NCBI GenBank assembly: GCA_031424795.1 | Contig: JANPIC010000095.1 | Coordinates: 1 to 8,590 of the forward strand | Direction: 5' to 3' | Source of the DNA: Aalborgiella sp031424795 | GTDB lineage: Bacteria > Pseudomonadota > Gammaproteobacteria > Burkholderiales > Burkholderiaceae_C | Length of the DNA: 8,590 bases | Part shown: piece after piece, positions 5,260 to 8,590 of the stretch | Layout: every line of letters starts with the position of its first letter | How positions within the stretch are numbered: the stretch's first letter is position 1 | The notes under the pieces: generated by a model | What the model saw: only the letters and a program-made list of their open reading frames with translations | What the model was told of the DNA's origin: nothing | The model's database searches: none | Made by a program: the position numbers and the translations under genes

Positions 5260-6894
5260 TTACTGGGAGCCTGCATTCGGCGTGTTGAGGTAGGGGAAGC
5301 TGGTGAGAAAAGGCACCACGGCTTGATCTACGCCATCATGCACGTTCGCGGCTGTCGCACCCAAGGGCACGCTGGACGGCTTGCAAGCAGACGTTACGCC
5401 ATTGACACCAGGAATGCTGTTGAGTTTTAAGCCGTCGTTGTCACCGTTAATGACGCACAAGCCACCCAACATGGCAACCAAAGCGATGTCTACGACGTCA
5501 TCCTTAGGACGACGGCCGTTGGGGAAGCCCGCCAAGTCTTTCGCATTGCCCAAGTTCGCCAGACCCCCAACACGCAGTACCTCGCCCGCCACACCCAAGC
5601 GATTTTGGTCGGCAAACTGAACCGGCGCAATAGCTGTATTTAGGCGCAGCATTTCTGAGGGCGTCACTTGAGCGGGTTTGTTAACTCCCGTGATGCCTGT
5701 CAAAAATACCGTGGCCAAATCTGTCCGCGGAATATTGGTAGGCGCCAGACCGGCAAGGTCACCCGTCAGGACTAAACCGAGCAACGCGGGCAAAGTAGGG
5801 TTGGTGACATAGTTTAAAAATTGACCATCATCCATAGGCTTAGAACCATTGAACTTGTCCTTGTCCTTCAGACCAATCACCACTTCGTTGACCAGTGGGT
5901 TGCCCAAACGGGACACCTGAGTCCATGCACCACCCGCTTTTTCAGTCGTTTGGTAGCCCGAGTCTGGCTTGTCAGTCAAAACCCGGCCCTGCCGCAGACT
6001 GGCGCTTGTCCAACCGCCAATTACCGGGTCTGAGCCAGCTGTCAAACAGTCTTTGTGCACTTCCATGGAAATAGAGGTGACATTGGAGTTTTGAATAGAA
6101 TTTGCGGCAAAGGCGTTGATCAAGGCGGGGTTCGTGACCTGTGCTGCGGTGGCATTCACCAAGTCGAAAATGGGTCCAAGATTCACGGCAAAACCTTCTT
6201 GTCGTTGGCCGACAAAAACCCGGCCGGTATTTTTACCAGCAGGACAGCCAGGGATGGTGATGTTATGGATGTGTTTGCCTGCATATGCCGCGTAGGCGGC
6301 GCTGTTGCCCAAGGTCTTCACGCCAATATAGTCCACCGGTTTCTCAAAGGTGGCGCTACCCCCACTGGTTTTGGTCACAGGGAATGCGGTACCTTTGCGG
6401 CGGTCACCCCACATGACGTTGACCGTGTAGGTCTCGTTCAAATTCAAATTGGCATCTGATAAATTGGACACTGTACCAGCTTGAATGAGCGGTATGGCGA
6501 CTGTCTTTTGAGCCGCGCCAGTACCAATCGGTAGCGCTACACTGTTGAGCTTGTTGTTGAAACGAAACTGAAAAGACAGGTCTTCGGCACCATTGCCATT
6601 GTTATCAATGTGAATCTCGTAGAGCGCATTGCCATCCATTGAAAAGTAGTTGGGCCCCCCGTACGGAGCTTGCAAGGGCTGGTAGTTGGCGATCAGGGTC
6701 ACGTAGTCGCTACGCCCTCCCGTGCCGTTCGCAGCGATGCCTTCATAACTGCGAAACATATAAAAATCTGTTCCGTCAACTTTGGGACTGGTCGTGATAA
6801 AGGGTGCTTCGCGGTGGCTGGACGCGATACTTATGCCTGCAGTGCAAGCAGCAGCTGCTGCTAGCAGGCCTAAGCCCAGTTTTTTAATTCGCAT
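5260..6894 (-). CDS. Exported DUF4331 family protein
   Basis: This 544-residue protein has a signal peptide (KK at 4-5, an Ala/Leu core, and a likely cut after SIA at residue 24). The mature start SSHREAP (25-31) and the following DGTDFYMF (40-47) are the N-terminal hallmarks of DUF4331. Other family features are the acidic loop D97-NNGNGAE-D105, FPNGRRPKDDVVDIAL (457-472) and the C-terminal DGVDQAVVPFLTSFPYL (520-536). Full length suggests an intact gene. Mature cysteines C217, C283, C480 and C504 could make two disulfides, as expected for an envelope protein. The biochemical function of DUF4331 is unknown. The DxNxNxxxD loop and the GDNDG stretch (484-488) look like possible calcium ligands, which is only a resemblance. 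The start is supported by AGGAG six bases before the ATG. It is the first gene of a cluster with lipoprotein, TPR protein and HupE-like protein. Confidence 0.93.
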   Translation of the reverse strand: MRIKKLGLGLLAAAAACTAGISIASSHREAPFITTSPKVDGTDFYMFRSYEGIAANGTGGRSDYVTLIANYQPLQAPYGGPNYFSMDGNALYEIHIDNNGNGAEDLSFQFRFNNKLNSVALPIGTGAAQKTVAIPLIQAGTVSNLSDANLNLNETYTVNVMWGDRRKGTAFPVTKTSGGSATFEKPVDYIGVKTLGNSAAYAAYAGKHIHNITIPGCPAGKNTGRVFVGQRQEGFAVNLGPIFDLVNATAAQVTNPALINAFAANSIQNSNVTSISMEVHKDCLTAGSDPVIGGWTSASLRQGRVLTDKPDSGYQTTEKAGGAWTQVSRLGNPLVNEVVIGLKDKDKFNGSKPMDDGQFLNYVTNPTLPALLGLVLTGDLAGLAPTNIPRTDLATVFLTGITGVNKPAQVTPSEMLRLNTAIAPVQFADQNRLGVAGEVLRVGGLANLGNAKDLAGFPNGRRPKDDVVDIALVAMLGGLCVINGDNDGLKLNSIPGVNGVTSACKPSSVPLGATAANVHDGVDQAVVPFLTSFPYLNTPNAGSQ

Positions 6895-6936
6895 AATAAA
6901 CTCCTAGTTAGGATGGCTTGGCGATATGCCACTAGG

Positions 6937-6965
6937 TATACGGGCGCAACCTAACCCTGGATTCA
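6937..6965 (-). promoter_or_regulatory. Candidate ECF-sigma-type promoter of the DUF4331 cluster
   Basis: On the minus strand TGAATCC (6965-6959) is followed after 16 bases by CGTATA (6942-6937), placed to start transcription roughly 35 bases before the DUF4331 ATG. CGT-containing -10 elements and a 16-base spacer are usual for ECF sigma factors. No convincing sigma-70 pair with both good hexamers is seen in this gap; the nearest is TTGTCG (7004-6999) with a poor -10. No sigma or anti-sigma gene is present in the window, so this is pattern matching only. Confidence 0.3.
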
Positions 6966-7020
6966 GCCACGTGGATGGATACTTGTTTTAATTTGTGACA
7001 TCGACAAAAGTCTTGGCAGT

Positions 7021-7092
7021 AACCTGGGTATCCCCAGCATCGGCATCACAGCGGAGATGGTGGTTTTGCGGCAGCGGGTTTTTAAAACCTAG
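7021..7092 (+). pseudogene. Remnant of an eamA-like exporter gene
   Basis: Positions 7021-7077 align without gaps to 2380-2436 inside the intact eamA gene of this window, with 44 of 57 bases identical by hand count. The frame is the same and encodes LGIPSIGITAEMVVLRQ against LGVPVVGITAGMVVLGE of the intact gene. Similarity stops abruptly on both sides. The frame then reads RVFKT and ends at the TAG at 7090-7092. No promoter, start codon or remaining transporter sequence surrounds it. It is therefore a short decayed piece of a second DMT-exporter gene rather than a functional gene. It sits between the DUF4331 promoter region and the stop of the binding-protein gene; its TAG overlaps that gene's stop within CTAG. 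Confidence 0.7.
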
Positions 7093-8246
7093 CCCACCAT
7101 ATGGCCATCTCTGCTCAGCATGCTCTGCGTCACAAACTGGCTGCCGCGCCCTGCGGCGTTGTAATTCACGACAAAGCCACCCACATCGACAGACTCGCGC
7201 TTCTGAAAAGCGGCCAAGGCGGTTTGGCGGTTCAGGCCACTTCCATTGTTAGCTACTCTGTTCAACACCTCAAAAGTGTAGCGTGCGGCGATGTAGCCAG
7301 CCAAGCTCAGAGGGTTGGCGGGTTCGTCAAAAAATTTGCTCATGGCCGCGCGGTAGGCGCGCACCACGGGCAGGCTGCTGTTCACCATGGGCACGGTTTG
7401 CGCGGCAAACACGGGTGTCTGGCGGGCGGCACCCATTTCTTTCATGGTTTGCAGGTTCACGTCCGCCAAGGCCAGCACATAGCGCTGGCGCGATTGCTGC
7501 TCCAAGCCCGCTGTGAACTGTGCCAACTCAGGCGTACCACCAATAAACAATTGCACCGCCGGCGAAGTGGCTGCTAACTTCTGCCCCACGCTTTTGAGGT
7601 CGTGTGCAGGCTGCGAGGTGCTGATTTGCATGCTCATGCGCTGGGCTGCGCGCTCTACGTCGGCGCGGTACAGGGTAAATTCTTGCGGTGAGGCATAAAT
7701 CACGCCCAAATCTTTGGTGCCCACCACAGACAAGGATTTCACGATGTGTGAAATCTGCGCTTGCCGGTCGGCAAAGATGGCGAAAGTGGTGTCGTCCAGC
7801 TCGCTGCTGGCGTTTTGCAGCCACGGGGCGACATGGGCTAGGTTCGAACGCTCAGCCCGCAGTAAACTCGTCAGCGCCTGCGCTGTGCGGTCGCCCGCTG
7901 TGCCTGATAAGGCGATGCAAGTGGTGATGCTTTGCGCACTGTCCAAAGCCGCTTTCAAGCTCGTCGCTGTGCCATCGGCTTCAATGGACAAATGCTTCAC
8001 CGGCCTGCCCTGCAAACCGCCCTTGGCATTGATTTCTTGCCAAGCGGCGCGGGAGCCGATCAAATAATCTTTAGACACATCTTGCTGCTGCGCTGTGGTG
8101 TCGACGATTTGTGCAATCACCCAAGGGCGAGCCGGCTGCGCTCGCACTGCGATGGCCGGCAGCATGGTCGCGGCGCTGACCGCAAGGATGCGTTGCAGCA
8201 CAGCACGGCGATGTGCGGGAAGGAGTTCGATTTTTGGTTTTATCAT
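7089..8246 (-). CDS. ABC-transporter periplasmic substrate-binding protein, Leu/Ile/Val (type I) family
   Basis: This 385-residue protein has an N-terminal export signal (HRRAVLQRILAVSAATMLPAI..., cut probably after VRA at about 36). The paired arginines at 13-14 could indicate Tat export, though the motif is not canonical. The mature protein follows the type-I (Peripla_BP_6) order: a first strand WVIAQIVDTT (42-51), GSRAAWQEINAKGGLQGRPV (64-83), the second-lobe strand LGVIYASPQEF (180-190), and LFIGGTPELAQF (233-244) leading to the hinge return. The C-terminal region has the typical YRAAMSKFF (298-306), GYIAARYTFEVLNR (317-330), and GGFVVNYNA (356-364) before the end. Such proteins deliver branched-chain amino acids, amides or aromatic acids to an ABC permease. 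No permease or ATPase gene is adjacent, so it is an orphan here and its ligand is unknown. There is no clear Shine-Dalgarno sequence before the ATG. It is divergent from the glyoxalase-like gene. Confidence 0.88.
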   Translation of the reverse strand: MIKPKIELLPAHRRAVLQRILAVSAATMLPAIAVRAQPARPWVIAQIVDTTAQQQDVSKDYLIGSRAAWQEINAKGGLQGRPVKHLSIEADGTATSLKAALDSAQSITTCIALSGTAGDRTAQALTSLLRAERSNLAHVAPWLQNASSELDDTTFAIFADRQAQISHIVKSLSVVGTKDLGVIYASPQEFTLYRADVERAAQRMSMQISTSQPAHDLKSVGQKLAATSPAVQLFIGGTPELAQFTAGLEQQSRQRYVLALADVNLQTMKEMGAARQTPVFAAQTVPMVNSSLPVVRAYRAAMSKFFDEPANPLSLAGYIAARYTFEVLNRVANNGSGLNRQTALAAFQKRESVDVGGFVVNYNAAGRGSQFVTQSMLSRDGHMVG

Positions 8247-8277
8247 GTCACAAATTGTAAAAAGCTCATGTGACGGT

Positions 8278-8306
8278 TTGATGACAAATAGCTTAAACTA
8301 TACTAT
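8278..8306 (+). promoter_or_regulatory. Candidate promoter in the AT-rich divergent gap before the glyoxalase-like gene
   Basis: TTGATG (8278-8283) and TACTAT (8301-8306) are spaced 17 bp; the overlapping TATACT (8299-8304) is a better -10 but at 15-bp spacing. The 130-bp gap between 8247 and 8376 is much richer in A/T than the flanking genes, as expected for a divergent promoter region. A minus-strand promoter for the binding protein should also lie here but I cannot pick one out. Confidence 0.3.
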
Positions 8307-8376
8307 TAAATATGGCTCTAGCCGGCGTTTTTATTTACTAATCTGCTATCAAAATAAGTGCAAATAAAATGCAATC

Positions 8377-8590
8377 ATGTTAAAACGTATTCACCATGCC
8401 GCCATCATCTGCGCAAACTACGAAGTCTCTAAGCGCTTTTACACTGAATATCTTGGCTTAAAAGTCATCGCAGAAAATTACAGAGAAACGCGCCAGTCTT
8501 ACAAGCTGGACATGGCGCTGCCAGACGGTGGCCAAGTGGAGCTGTTTTCCTTCCCCAACGCGCCTGAACGCCCCTCATACCCCGAAGCGC
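8377..8590 (+). CDS. gloA2: VOC / glyoxalase I-like metalloprotein of the YaeR (SMU1112c) type, C-terminus cut by window edge
   Basis: From the ATG at 8377 the frame stays open for 71 codons to the right edge. The sequence starts MLKRIHHAAIICANYEVSKR and continues FYTEYLGLKV, the first beta-alpha-beta unit of a vicinal-oxygen-chelate domain. It then reaches VELFSFPNAPERPSYPEA (54-71), which closely matches the YaeR/GloA2 group as I remember it. H7 and E55 align with the first two metal ligands of glyoxalase I (H5 and E56 in E. coli GloA); the other two would lie beyond the window. The group is presumed to be metal-dependent and related to glyoxalase I, but its substrate is not established. 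No Shine-Dalgarno sequence precedes the ATG, and no other in-frame start is near. The gene is divergent from the binding-protein gene. Confidence 0.88.
   Translation, partial: MLKRIHHAAIICANYEVSKRFYTEYLGLKVIAENYRETRQSYKLDMALPDGGQVELFSFPNAPERPSYPEA

Noticed and set aside
4948..5430. 160-codon plus-strand open frame across the lipoprotein and the end of the DUF4331 gene
   Set aside because: It runs antisense across two well-supported genes and their ribosome-binding site; composition is unremarkable.
6902..6913. TCCTAGTTAGGA inverted repeat over the ribosome-binding site of the DUF4331 gene, as a translational switch
   Set aside because: Arms are 5 bp with a 2-base loop, too tight to form a stable hairpin.
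7062..7089. GGTTTT / AAAACC inverted repeat as terminator of the binding-protein gene
   Set aside because: Only 6 weak A/T-rich pairs around a 16-base loop, with no U-run in the right place.
7101..7577. 158-codon plus-strand open frame over the binding-protein gene
   Set aside because: It is the antisense shadow of a convincing type-I binding protein.
6990..8256. Inverted copies of AATTTGTGACAT at 6990-7001 (plus) and 8245-8256 (minus), bracketing the binding-protein gene and exporter remnant
   Set aside because: A 12-base match is expected a few times by chance in a window this size, and flanking similarity is weak; not enough to call element ends.
1..8590. CRISPR array, tRNA/rRNA, IS element or phage genes
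   Set aside because: No regularly spaced repeats, clover-leaf sequence, transposase, integrase or terminal inverted repeats were found on either strand.

Overview
The window looks like chromosomal DNA of a betaproteobacterium, most likely Burkholderiales/Comamonadaceae. This rests on GC-rich codon use, a LysR gene divergent from an oxidoreductase, a Leu/Ile/Val-type solute-binding protein with an arginine-rich signal peptide, and general sequence style. No marker gene is present, so the assignment is an inference. There are eight essentially intact or edge-truncated genes, one gene remnant, and no RNA gene, IS element or CRISPR array that I can see. Coding density is high and no gene-free stretch exceeds about 200 bases.

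Left part (1-2529): a LysR-type regulator cut by the left edge (minus strand) is divergent from a plus-strand pair: an atypical SDR/NAD-epimerase-like protein and an EamA-type O-acetylserine/cysteine exporter. The 131-bp divergent gap carries a perfect 10-bp palindrome and a perfect TTGACA hexamer. The exporter gene contains a central block with strikingly different codon use.

Centre (2535-6894, minus strand): a four-gene cluster that reads, in transcription order, exported DUF4331 protein -> 97-residue lipoprotein -> intercistronic hairpin -> exported tetratricopeptide-type protein -> HupE/UreJ-family membrane protein. The last two genes overlap as ATGA. Every product carries a signal peptide or lipobox, so the whole module works in or on the cell envelope. 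The HupE-like protein has an EF-hand-like loop in its extracytoplasmic domain and the HxxxGxDH motif of nickel permeases. The DUF4331 protein has acidic Asn/Asp loops. The module is functionally uncharacterised as far as I know; handling of a divalent metal at the envelope is my working hypothesis. It is the best candidate here for an undescribed system.

Right part (6895-8590): the upstream region of the cluster, with a possible ECF-sigma-type promoter; a 57-bp decayed copy of an eamA-like gene (ungapped match to the intact eamA in this same window); an orphan periplasmic amino-acid-type binding protein (minus strand); and, divergent from it, the start of a YaeR/GloA2-type glyoxalase-fold gene cut by the right edge.
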